Made by a program: the position numbers and the translations under genes. The notes under the pieces are model-generated. The model was not told the DNA's origin, searched no databases, and saw only the letters and a program-made list of their open reading frames with translations. This document shows positions 50,297-60,100 of a DNA stretch of 64,000 bases, piece after piece. Position 1 is the stretch's first letter. Each line of letters opens with the position of its first letter. Source of the DNA: Algoriphagus aquaeductus (GTDB lineage Bacteria > Bacteroidota > Bacteroidia > Cytophagales > Cyclobacteriaceae); assembly GCF_003253485.1 (NCBI RefSeq), contig NZ_QKTX01000021.1:1-64000 (forward strand), given 5' to 3'.

Positions 50297-50330
50297 GCCA
50301 ATCTTAAGAATCGCCTAAGGCAGTCCTAAG
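50292..50330 (+). promoter_or_regulatory. four 11-bp-spaced direct repeats, probable response-regulator operator
   Basis: CTTAAG at 50292 and 50303 and CCTAAG at 50314 and 50325: four half-sites at an exact 11-base spacing. OmpR/PhoB-class regulators bind head-to-tail half-sites spaced by about one helical turn. The block begins at the kinase stop codon and ends 10 bases before a -7-like box, a position typical of activation. The adjacent CusR-like regulator is the obvious candidate. Confidence 0.75.
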
Positions 50331-50340
50331 CTGGGTTTTG

Positions 50341-50348
50341 GACATTTG
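50341..50348 (+). promoter_or_regulatory. promoter -7-like element of the metal efflux operon
   Basis: GACATTTG matches TAnnTTTG with one mismatch (G for T) and lies 22 bases before the ATG at 50371. There is no clear -33 element, consistent with a promoter that needs an activator at the repeats just upstream. Confidence 0.5.
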
Positions 50349-50370
50349 TCCCTCACCTAGACTAGGATTC

Positions 50371-53300
50371 ATGCTGGATCGGATCATTCAGTGGAGCATT
50401 TCCCACAAACTCCTCATTTTCATTTTTATCACCGCATGGACGGGTTTTGGCATCTATGCCCTATCCCATCTGCCCATCGGTGCGGTGCCCGATGTGACCA
50501 ACAATCAGGTGCAGGTCATCACCACTTCCCGCAACCTGGCAACAGAGGATGTGGAAAAATTCCTGACTTACCCCGTCGAATTGGAAATGGCTAACCTCCC
50601 GGGAGTAAAGGAAATCCGCTCCATCTCCAAGTTTGGCCTTTCGGTAGTGACGATTGTTTTCGAGGAAGATATGGGCACCTACTTGCCCCGTCAGCTGATT
50701 GCCGAGCGCTTGAAAATTGCCGAGGAAAAAATTCCTGAGGGTTTTGGACAGCCTTTTATGGGGCCGATTTCGACTGGCTTGGGAGAAATCTATCAATACA
50801 TCATCGATGTCAAGCCGGGTTATGAAGACCGTTACAGTACCACTGATCTTCGTACAATTCAGGATTGGGTGGTACGGAGAAACCTCTCCGGCATCGAGGG
50901 GGTGATTGAGGTTAATACTTGGGGCGGTTTTCTTAAGGAATATGAAGTAGCCATCAATCCCGAGCGCCTCAAGGCCATGAATGTGAATTTGGCTCAAGTC
51001 TATGAAGTCTTGGCCAAAAACAACTCCATTGCCGGAGGAAGCTATATCGAAAAGACCAATGAGAGTTTTTTTATCCGGGGTGAAGGTCAGGTAAAAACCC
51101 TGGAGGATATCGAAAATATCGTTCTTGAAGTAAGAAACGGCAGTCCGATTTACATCCGGGATATTGCCAAAGTTCAGTTTGGCCATGCCAACCGATTTGG
51201 AGCGATTACAGCCAATGCCGAAGGGGAAAAAGTCCTCGGACAAGTCATGATGCTCAAAGGTGCAGATGGTAAAGGCACCATTGACCGAGTCAAAGAGCGA
51301 ATTGCTGAAATGGAGAATACACTTCCGGAAGGCGTATTTATCAACGGATTTTTGGATCGCTCCGAATTGATCGCTCGAACCACCTTTACCATTACCGAAA
51401 ACTTGGTGTTGGGCTGTCTGATCGTAGTGTTTGTGGTGGTCTTACTTTTGGGCAATTTCCGATCCGGCTTGGTGGTCGCTTCGGTGATTCCTTTGAGTTT
51501 GCTTTTTGCCCTTTCGATGATGTACATCTTCGGAGTTGATGCCAATCTGATGAGTTTGGGTGCGATTGACTTCGGAATTATTATAGATGGGGCAGTGATC
51601 ATCGTAGAATACATCGCCTACCAGTTTACCAAATCCTCCTCGACTCTAGCTGGGCTTACCCGAAGCGAAAAGCAAGCCGAAAAGGACAAGATTTCCTTTA
51701 CCGGAGCATCCAAAATGATGCATTCGGCCATTTTTGGGCAGATCATCATCATCATTGTATTCATTCCGATTCTGTCACTTTCAGGTGTAGAGGGGAAAAT
51801 GTTCCGTCCTATGGCGGAAGTGTTCAGCTTTGCCTTGATCGGTGCGATGATTTTGGGCTTGACCTATGTACCGGTTGTTTCCTCTCTTTTTCTCAAATCC
51901 GAGGCTCCCGGACCACGGAATGTGTCGGTGCTTCTGATCAATTTTCTTAATAAAATCTATGAGCCTACGATCAATTGGGCATTGAAACATACCAAAGCAG
52001 TACTCACAGCAGCAAGTTTGATTTTGGTTGGGGCTTTCTGGCTCTTTTCTTCCATGGGTTCAGAATTTGTGCCGACGCTGGATGAAGGGGATTTTGTGAT
52101 TCAGCCGGTTTTGAAAACCGGAACTACACTGACCAACACGGTGGAGACCATCACCGAGATTGAGCGGATTCTGATGAAGTTTCCCGAGGTAAAGCAAGTG
52201 GTGACCCGAATCGGCGCTGCCGAAATTCCCACCGATCCTATGTCCATGGAGGAAAGTGACGTGATCGTGACCTTGCATCCGCCGAGTGAATGGACGACGG
52301 TCGAGACCAAAGACGAATTGGCAGAAGAGTTCAAAAAGGCTTTGGAAGCCATTCCGGGCTTGGATTATGAATTTACCCAGCCGATTGAGATGCGTTTCAA
52401 TGAACTCATCACGGGTGTGCGGGCAGACTTGGCGATCAAAGTCTTTGGGGAAGATCTCGAGGTACTGTTGAAAACTGCCCAAGAAATTGAGGCAGCGATC
52501 CAGGGAGTGGAAGGAGCTGCGGATATCATTTTGGAAAAAGTGGATGGGCTTCCTCAGATGAAGATTGAGTACGACCGGGCTAAAATCGCCAAGTTTGGAC
52601 TGAATGTCGAAGACCTCAATCAAGTGGTGACCATGGGTTTTGCAGGGCTCAGTGCGGGGACAGTCTTTGAAGGAGAAAAGCAGTTTGATCTCGTGGTACG
52701 CTTTGATGCACCTTACAGAAAAGACATCGAAAACCTTGAAAATGCAGCCATTCAGCTTCCCTCAGGTGGAAGCGTTCCACTTTCTGAATTGGCCAAAATC
52801 ACCTACACCAAGGGCCCTGCAAAAATTTCCCGGGACAATACCCAGCGCCGTGTCGTCGTCGGTGTCAATGTGCGAAACCGTGATTTACAATCCGTGGTGG
52901 ACGATATTCAGGCCATAGTCAAAAATCAGATTTCCATTCCAGAAGGCTATCGGGTGGACTATGGAGGGCAATTTGAAAACCTGCAGCAAGCTCGAAATCG
53001 GCTTTTGATCGCCGTTCCGGTGGCCTTGGTGTTGATTTTCGTGCTCTTGTATTTTGCTTTTTCCTCAAGTAGGGATGCTTTTATGATTTACACGGCGATT
53101 CCGTTTTCGGCGATCGGAGGTATCCTGCTGCTTTGGTTGAGAGATATGCCGTTCAGTATTTCCGCTGGCGTGGGCTTTATCGCGCTTTTTGGGATCGCGG
53201 TGCTCAACGGGATCGTCATGATCGAACATTTCAAATCCATGAAAGATAAGTACACATCCATTAAGGACTTGGTCATCGTGGGGGCAAAGGAGCGGCTTCG

Positions 53301-54693
53301 TCCGGTATTGCTGACAGCTTCAGCTGCCGCTTTAGGCTTCTTGCCGATGGCAGTTTCGGGTTCGGCAGGGGCCGAAGTGCAGCGGCCTTTGGCTACAGTC
53401 GTCGTGGGTGGATTGATTTCAGCCACCCTGTTGACCTTGGTCGTTTTGCCGGTATTGTATGTCTTGTTTAATTCCGACAAAAAGGGAGGGTTTAAAGCTC
53501 CCAAAGTAGCGTCATTCCTGATTTTGTTTTTGCTCAGTCCCTTTGCGGTTTCTTTTGCACAGCAAAGGACCCCAATGACCTTGGAGGAAGCACTTCAGCT
53601 CGCCGAAAAGCAAAATCCGGGTATTCTAGCTTCGCAAAAACGCTTGGAATCAGCCACTGCCTTGACTCGTTCGGCTTGGGATGTACCCAAAACCACGGTT
53701 TTTCACCGTCAGGATCAAAATGATATCGCCGAAAACGGCGTATTCAATAGGGTTTGGGGTATCAATCAGAGCTTTGCTTTCCCGACCGTTTATGGGGCTC
53801 AAAAAAATGCTCTTCGCTCAGGGCAACAGCAGGAAGAAGCCCGCCTAGCAATGGATTTGCGGGCCTTGAAAAAGGAAGTGAGTACGGCTTTCGTGACAGC
53901 AGCCTATTGGTCCGAATTGGAGAAAAATTACAATTTCCTGGACAGTTTGTATGGTTCGTTTGCCAAAGCAGCAAACCGAAGACTGGAAACCGGAGAGTCG
54001 AATCTTCTGGAAAAACTCACTGCGGATAGCAAACTGCGGGAAATCAATATCCGAAAATCAGAAGCCCAACGTGGCAAATCCACAGCCTTGGAACAACTCA
54101 GAAGTCTGCTTCAGCTGGAGGGTGAGGTGGAAATTTCTACCGAAGAAATCAAGCTCGCGGTGAACACCGACCTGGAAACTCATCCCGGATTTTCCCTTTT
54201 TGAAGCTGCCAAAATGCAGGCCTTTTATCAGACCAAAGTCCAGCAAAATTCACTCTTGCCCAATTTCAATGTAGATCTTTTCCGGGGAAGCAACTTGGCG
54301 GCTGGTTCAAAAGTCTATCCCGGATTTGAAGTGGGCGTAGGGATTCCGCTCTTTTTCGGATCACAATCTGCCAAAATCAAAGCCGGAAAAATTACGCAGG
54401 AACAGATCGATCTGGAGTCGGAAAATTTTCGCTCCCGATTGGAAACCAACTATGCCGCTATCCAAAAGCGACTGGATCAAAACCAGCAGATCATCTACTA
54501 TTATGAGACTGAAGGCAGAGTCCTTGCCGATCAACTTCGCAACCAAGCCAGCCGATCCTTTCAGGAGGGGGAGATCGATTTTCTCCAATATGTCCAACTC
54601 GTAGAAAACTCCCGGACCATCACGCTACAATACCTGCAGGCCCGGCTGGACTATCAACTCAATCAACTCGAACTACTTTACCTAGCTTTCTGA
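50371..54693 (+). CDS. CusA/CzcA-type heavy-metal RND pump fused to a TolC-like channel
   Basis: A 1440-aa polypeptide. Residues 1 to about 1030 form a complete heavy-metal-efflux RND permease: N-terminus LDRIIQWSISHKLLIF, TM4 motif with D400 and D406 (DFGIIIDGAVIIVEY), and TM10-12 to about 1030. Residues 1043-1065 look like an internal signal peptide (basic start KAPK, hydrophobic core, SFA/QQ). Residues about 1068-1440 are an outer-membrane-efflux (TolC/CusC) domain starting TLEEALQLAEKQNPG and ending with the coiled helices. Such fusions occur in Bacteroidota; signal peptidase could split the two parts. The ATG at 50371 is preferred over an upstream TTG that overlaps the promoter. It overlaps cusB-like gene by one base. 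Confidence 0.93.
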   Translation: MLDRIIQWSISHKLLIFIFITAWTGFGIYALSHLPIGAVPDVTNNQVQVITTSRNLATEDVEKFLTYPVELEMANLPGVKEIRSISKFGLSVVTIVFEEDMGTYLPRQLIAERLKIAEEKIPEGFGQPFMGPISTGLGEIYQYIIDVKPGYEDRYSTTDLRTIQDWVVRRNLSGIEGVIEVNTWGGFLKEYEVAINPERLKAMNVNLAQVYEVLAKNNSIAGGSYIEKTNESFFIRGEGQVKTLEDIENIVLEVRNGSPIYIRDIAKVQFGHANRFGAITANAEGEKVLGQVMMLKGADGKGTIDRVKERIAEMENTLPEGVFINGFLDRSELIARTTFTITENLVLGCLIVVFVVVLLLGNFRSGLVVASVIPLSLLFALSMMYIFGVDANLMSLGAIDFGIIIDGAVIIVEYIAYQFTKSSSTLAGLTRSEKQAEKDKISFTGASKMMHSAIFGQIIIIIVFIPILSLSGVEGKMFRPMAEVFSFALIGAMILGLTYVPVVSSLFLKSEAPGPRNVSVLLINFLNKIYEPTINWALKHTKAVLTAASLILVGAFWLFSSMGSEFVPTLDEGDFVIQPVLKTGTTLTNTVETITEIERILMKFPEVKQVVTRIGAAEIPTDPMSMEESDVIVTLHPPSEWTTVETKDELAEEFKKALEAIPGLDYEFTQPIEMRFNELITGVRADLAIKVFGEDLEVLLKTAQEIEAAIQGVEGAADIILEKVDGLPQMKIEYDRAKIAKFGLNVEDLNQVVTMGFAGLSAGTVFEGEKQFDLVVRFDAPYRKDIENLENAAIQLPSGGSVPLSELAKITYTKGPAKISRDNTQRRVVVGVNVRNRDLQSVVDDIQAIVKNQISIPEGYRVDYGGQFENLQQARNRLLIAVPVALVLIFVLLYFAFSSSRDAFMIYTAIPFSAIGGILLLWLRDMPFSISAGVGFIALFGIAVLNGIVMIEHFKSMKDKYTSIKDLVIVGAKERLRPVLLTASAAALGFLPMAVSGSAGAEVQRPLATVVVGGLISATLLTLVVLPVLYVLFNSDKKGGFKAPKVASFLILFLLSPFAVSFAQQRTPMTLEEALQLAEKQNPGILASQKRLESATALTRSAWDVPKTTVFHRQDQNDIAENGVFNRVWGINQSFAFPTVYGAQKNALRSGQQQEEARLAMDLRALKKEVSTAFVTAAYWSELEKNYNFLDSLYGSFAKAANRRLETGESNLLEKLTADSKLREINIRKSEAQRGKSTALEQLRSLLQLEGEVEISTEEIKLAVNTDLETHPGFSLFEAAKMQAFYQTKVQQNSLLPNFNVDLFRGSNLAAGSKVYPGFEVGVGIPLFFGSQSAKIKAGKITQEQIDLESENFRSRLETNYAAIQKRLDQNQQIIYYYETEGRVLADQLRNQASRSFQEGEIDFLQYVQLVENSRTITLQYLQARLDYQLNQLELLYLAF

Positions 54694-55844
54694 TGAAGAC
54701 TTCTCAGCCCTATACAATCATACTTCCAGGTGTCATCGCGCTAGTAGTTGCGATGTCTTGTTCCAAAAATGAGTCTTCTGAAAACGGCATTCAGGTGACA
54801 GAAGCTCCGGAAGATTCACGGGACATTGTCCTTACGGAGGAACAATTTCGCACCATGAAAATGGAATGGGGTCCACTGCATACGGGGGAATTTTCCGAAG
54901 AAATTTCCGTACAGGGTTCGATTCAGATTCCTGTCGAAGGCATGCGGGAGATTGCGGCCTATTACGGAGGCTATGTCCAGGATTTGAAATTGCTCGAAGG
55001 GCAGGCGGTCCGAAAAGGCGAGGTGCTTTTCACGTTGGAAAATCCTGATTTTATCCGATTGCAGCAGGATTACCTGGAGACCAAAAGCCAGCTAAACTAC
55101 CTCAAAGCTGAATTTGAGCGTCAGCGAACCTTGGCGTCGGAGCAGATTTCAGCACAGAAAAATTTCCTGAAAGCAGAAGCCGATTACCAATCTGCCCTGG
55201 CCAAGTCCGAGAGTTTGAAAAAGCAGCTTTCATTGATTCAGATCAATGCGGATCAGCTTACGCCCGAGACGATTAGAACGAAAGTAGCAGTCTCCTCGCC
55301 GATCAGCGGGTTTGTGGAGGATGTCTTTGTGGTGCCGGGGCAGTTTCTGCCTGCCGCGGGCAAGGCCGTTTCGCTGTTAAGTCGAGAGCATATTCATGTG
55401 GAATTGGTGCTGTTTGAAAAAGATGCGAGTAGCGTTCACCCCGGACAAAAGGTGGAGTTTACCAGTCCTGACAGGCCGGGTGAAATCATGGAAGCCAAAA
55501 TCTATGTCGTAGGACAGTCGATCAATGCCCAGCGCCAGATCAATGTGCATGCGCACCTGGTAGATGAAAAGCAGGAGTCCAAACTGACTCCGGGGATGTT
55601 TTTACAGGCGAGGATTCAGCTGGATCCGCAAGAGTCTTTGGCCGTGCCTGAGGAGTCGGTACTCGAGGTGGATCAGGATCGCTATATTTTGATCCAGAAA
55701 GCTAAGACTGAAAGCGGATTTGTGTTGGAAAAAGTAAAAGTCATTCCCGGTGCTAAAGGCAAGCATTATTTGGCGATCGAACCTGAAAAAGCGCTTGATT
55801 CTACTACTGTGGTGCTGGTCAAGGGAGGGTTTAATCTCTTGTAA
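54693..55844 (+). CDS. CusB/CzcB-type periplasmic adaptor, lipoprotein
   Basis: A 383-aa membrane-fusion protein of the metal RND pump. The signal ends VVAMSC with C23 lipidated. Parts: beta strand around 70-95 (VQGSIQIPVEGMREIAAYYGG), lipoyl half GGYVQDLKLLEGQAVRKGE, helical hairpin about 120-185, second lipoyl half VSSPISGFVEDVFVVPGQ, then beta-barrel and membrane-proximal domains. No His-rich metal-binding N-terminus is present. The ATG shares a base with the stop of the pump gene, so the two are translationally coupled. Confidence 0.93.
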   Translation: MKTSQPYTIILPGVIALVVAMSCSKNESSENGIQVTEAPEDSRDIVLTEEQFRTMKMEWGPLHTGEFSEEISVQGSIQIPVEGMREIAAYYGGYVQDLKLLEGQAVRKGEVLFTLENPDFIRLQQDYLETKSQLNYLKAEFERQRTLASEQISAQKNFLKAEADYQSALAKSESLKKQLSLIQINADQLTPETIRTKVAVSSPISGFVEDVFVVPGQFLPAAGKAVSLLSREHIHVELVLFEKDASSVHPGQKVEFTSPDRPGEIMEAKIYVVGQSINAQRQINVHAHLVDEKQESKLTPGMFLQARIQLDPQESLAVPEESVLEVDQDRYILIQKAKTESGFVLEKVKVIPGAKGKHYLAIEPEKALDSTTVVLVKGGFNLL

Positions 55845-56134
55845 AGGTTGGTTTGCCACAGAGGCTCGAAGAAGCTAGTGCTAATGAAATTAAAGAACGA
55901 CAAAAGACACATAGAAAACATAGAAAAACCCAACATCAAGGCTATGTGCTTCAGTGTGACTAGTGTGGTTTAGAAAATCAAGAATAGACTATCTCCGGAA
56001 AAATAGACTTGTCCTGATTTGATAATGAATTTTTTCAACAAGATTCAGCTTTTTGGTTTTAGCTTTTTACTTTCGCAGTCAGCAGTCTTAAGATTCAGCT
56101 TTCTGCATTTAGCCTTCTGAATTTCTCCGAAAAC
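55845..56134. repeat. intergenic CACAAAG-type and heptad-like repeats
   Basis: No gene. 55853-55925 has degenerate CACAAAG-family words (GCCACAGAGGC, GACAAAAGACACATAG, AACATAG). 56040-56118 reads roughly in 7-base steps (GATTCAG, CTTTTTG, GTTTTAG, CTTTTTA, then GATTCAG, CTTTCTG, CATTTAG, CCTTCTG). Confidence 0.45.
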
Positions 56135-56818
56135 ATGCCTCATCCCCTCGATAATCCCATCTGGAATGCCCTAAATACGGGAAGCCAAATTCTTTCTTTT
56201 GGCACGGACCGAGTTCGACTGATCAATCAGGATATGGGATTTTTTGCCGGGATGCCTGCGTATGAGCCTGAAAATCTGGATGAGCTATACGACTTCCTCG
56301 AGCCAGGCCAACGGGTAATCCTTTTTCCTCCAGGGCATTTGGTTTTGGATGAAAAATGGGCTGTTCACAACGATCATGAACTGCTACAGATGGTCTGCGA
56401 GCGGGATTTTTCCCAGATCGAACCAAACTCTCAAATCCATCATCTAAATGAAAGTCACATCCCTGAGATGTTGGCCCTGACTCAACTCACCAAGCCGGGT
56501 CCGTTTTTGTCCAAGACGATTGATTTTGGAGATTATTTTGGCTTTTTCTCCAATGGGAAATTGGTGTCCATGGCGGGTTCCAGATTGAGCCCGAGCCCCT
56601 TCACCGAAGTGAGTGCAGTCTGTACCCATCCTGATTTTGCGGGGCAAGGGATTTCGAGGAAAGTCATGCCCTTTATCCTTCAGCGAATTCAGCAGCGAGG
56701 CAAAACTCCGTTTTTGCACCTTTATCCGGATAATACTCCTGCTTTAAGGCTGTATTCCAGCCTGGGGTTTGTGTCCAGGGCTATGCTCAGAGTGTATTTG
56801 CTGGAGAAAGTTGGGTGA
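56135..56818 (+). CDS. GNAT-family N-acetyltransferase
   Basis: A 227-aa protein whose C-terminal half (about 105-227) is a GNAT fold: EVSAVCTHPDFAGQGISRKV contains the acetyl-CoA pyrophosphate-binding motif (QGISRK), and LHLYPDNTPALRLYSSLGF is the usual motif B. The N-terminal half (about 1-100) lacks the motifs and may be a second degenerate GNAT domain. The acceptor is unknown. Single gene with no linked partner. Confidence 0.88.
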   Translation: MPHPLDNPIWNALNTGSQILSFGTDRVRLINQDMGFFAGMPAYEPENLDELYDFLEPGQRVILFPPGHLVLDEKWAVHNDHELLQMVCERDFSQIEPNSQIHHLNESHIPEMLALTQLTKPGPFLSKTIDFGDYFGFFSNGKLVSMAGSRLSPSPFTEVSAVCTHPDFAGQGISRKVMPFILQRIQQRGKTPFLHLYPDNTPALRLYSSLGFVSRAMLRVYLLEKVG

Positions 56819-57130
56819 CCTTGCTTTATGTCAAACTTTTTTGCAGAGCTAAATGCAAAATCCAGTCTGATTTGATGAATGCTTTTGTTTACTATTTCTA
56901 CACTTTTTGGATTGGTGGATTGGTTTAATAAAGACTGTTTATTCATGTGTTAAGATGAGTTAATGTTGTAAAAATGCCTTTCGGGTTTATTTGAGCTATT
57001 TTTTAGTGTTTTAACATTGAATTAATTCATTTTTTGGTAAAAGATGAGTAATCCCGAGGGAACAGTGGGTGTATAGCTTTGGTAAAATTTTTAACCAAAA
57101 AGTTTACCTATTTCAAACTTCTACCTTAAC
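56819..57130. promoter_or_regulatory. susC upstream region
   Basis: About 310 AT-rich bases with no gene. GGTAAA (57081-57086) and TTTACC (57103-57108) form an inverted repeat about 25 bases before the susC start, with another GGTAAA near 57037. This may be an operator. No anti-sigma/ECF pair or hybrid two-component regulator is linked. Confidence 0.35.
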
Positions 57131-60100
57131 ATGATTGCTCAAAAAAGCATTTGGCAGGGGATACTGACAGCATGTATGCTGCTTGTCCTCAATTTTTCCT
57201 TCGCCCAGCAAGCTCGGGTCACAGGAAAAGTAAGTGATGTGAAAAACGAACCTATGCCCGGCGCGACTGTGCTGGTCAAAGGTACCAGCCGTGGCACGGT
57301 GACTGACGTGGATGGAACCTATGCCATTCCCGCCAGCATTGGCGAGACTTTGGTATTTTCCTTCGTAGGATTTGAGACCAAAGAGATTGCAGTTGGTGCT
57401 TCTTCCATCATCAATATCACCTTATCTGAAGGCGTAGCTCTCAATGAAGTAGTGGTCACTGCCTTGGGTGTGGAGAGAGAAACCAAAGCATTGGGCTACT
57501 CAGTACAAGCAGTGGACGGAAGTCAATTCACTGAAGCCAGAGAGACCAACGTCATCAACTCCCTCAGCGGCCGAGTGGCGGGTGTCCAGATTACCAACTC
57601 TTCCTCCGGTATCGGCGGGTCCACCCGAGTGACTATCCGAGGAGAATCTTCCCTGAATATCAACGCCAATCAGCCGCTTTTTGTAGTGGATGGGGTGCCT
57701 ATTTCCAACAACATCGTGGGTAGCTCAGGCCGTGGTAATCAGGAGACTGACTACGGAAACGCTGCCGGTGAAATCAACCCGGATGATGTAGCTTCTATGA
57801 CTGTATTAAAAGGTCCGGCGGCGGCTGCTTTGTATGGTTCAAGAGCGGCCAACGGTGCAATTTTGATCACAACCAAGTCCGGCAAGGGCAAAAAAGGATT
57901 GGGTGTGACGATCAATTCAAATACGACTTTTGACCGTATTTTAAGGTTGCCTCAGTGGCAGGATAAATATGGACAAGGTAACAATGGACAGTTTGCCTTT
58001 GTCAACGGCGCCGGTTCGGGCGTAGCAGATGGTGTGGACGAAAGCTGGGGTCCTGAATTGGACAAAGGAACCTTAATCCCACAGTTTGATTCTCCCAGAT
58101 CTGTTCCTGGTTTCAGAGGCGGTGATTTGAATGCTCCTGCCGGAAGCACCATTACTCCTACACCTTGGGTATCTCAGCCTAATAACATCTCTGACTTCTT
58201 CCAGACAGGTGTGACTTTGTCTAACAACTTTGCTTTGGAAGGCGCAAACGAAAAGTCAAACATCCGACTTTCTTGGACCAACTTGGATCAAAAAGGCACC
58301 ATTCCAAACACCGACCTGAAGCGAAATACCATCGCTATGAACGGTGGAATTAATGTAACCGATAAGCTTACAGTCAACTCCGCTATCAACTACCAGCGCA
58401 CCGAAAGTGGCAACAGACCGAGCATTTCTTACGGTACAGAAAGCTTGATGTACCTCTGGATTTGGTACGGGAGACAGGTAAATACTCGCAATCTGAGAAA
58501 TTACTGGATGCCGGGACTGGAAGGAATCCAGCAGTTTAACTACAACTACAACTACCACGACAACCCGTATTTCAACGTGTATGAAAATACCAACGGGCAG
58601 GCTAAAGACCGAATCTTCGGCAATGTCATGGCGACGTACAAGTTCACACCAAAGTTGACTTTGATGATGCGTACCGGTCTGGATACCTATAACGAACTCC
58701 GAGACCGTAAGCGCGCATTCAGCACTCAAAGATTCCCGAAAGGAAGCTACAGAGAGGACGATCTTTTCTTCTCCGAGCAAAACTCTGACTTCCTCTTGAC
58801 TTACTCTGAGACGACCAAGCCTACCTGGTCTTACAGTGTAGCTGTGGGGGGAAATGCCATGCGTCAGGACAATCGATACGTAGAAACAGTGGCCCCTCAG
58901 TTGCTGATTCCAGGTATTTACAATTTCACCAATACGGCGGTCAACCTTCAGGTAAACCAATTTACCTCCGAAAAGCGAATCAACTCCCTGTATGGTTTTG
59001 GTCAAATCGGATACAAAAACGTCCTTTTCCTAGATGTAACCGGCCGAAACGACTGGTCTAGTACGCTTCCGGTAAGTAACAACAGCTACTTCTACCCATC
59101 GGCTACCCTAAGCGCTGTGGTATCGGATATGATCACGATGCCTAAAGCCATTTCTTTCTTGAAACTGAGAGGTGCATACGCTGAAGTAGGTAACGATACT
59201 GATCCTTATGCGCTTTCCAATGTTTACAATACCGCAGTGGCTTGGGGAACTATTCAGGCAAAATCTGAGTCCAACAGACTCTCTAATGCGAATTTGAAGC
59301 CTGAGCGAACTGCTTCTTTCGAGACTGGACTCGATGTAAGATTTATGGAAGGAAGAATCGGGTTGGACTTCACCTACTTTGATAACCGCACCCGAAATCA
59401 GATCATTCCGATCGAATTGGACATCGCCACAGGTTATGCATCCCGAATCATCAATGCCGGACAAATCCAAAACAAAGGGATCGAAGTAGTCCTAAGTGGA
59501 AATCCGGTAAGGACATCCAATGGCTTCAATTGGAACTTTATGGCCAACTTCACCCGTACCCGTGGCTACGTACTTGAGTTGACAGAGGGTTTGACTACTT
59601 ACACCCTGACAGGTAGAAACGGTGCGAATATCCAAGCCAGAATCGGCGAGCGAATGGGTAATATCTACGGTGCCGGATTTGCACGGGTAGACGATCCTGC
59701 CTCTCCTTATTTCGGTCAGATCATCCACAATACCTCAGGTACGCCGATCACCTCCCCTACGCTGGTAAATCAAGGAAACTACAATCCGGATTGGATGGTA
59801 GGTCTTCAAAACAACTTCAGTTACAAAGGAATCTCCCTAGGCTTTTTGTTTGACTACCGTCATGGCGGCATTGTGGTTTCTCGTACCAAGACCATCGGTT
59901 CTACCTCAGGTCAGTTGGCAGAGACACTCTTGGGTCGGGAAAATGGGTACGATTTGACTCAGCCTGGAAATGGTATCATCTCCGAAGGGGTGATCCGTAA
60001 TGCGGACGGTTCTTTCACTCCAAATACGATCAAGATCACTTCCAGAAACTGGCACAACCGCTACTACGAGCGAAACAACGTGGAAGCAGCAAAGTATGAT

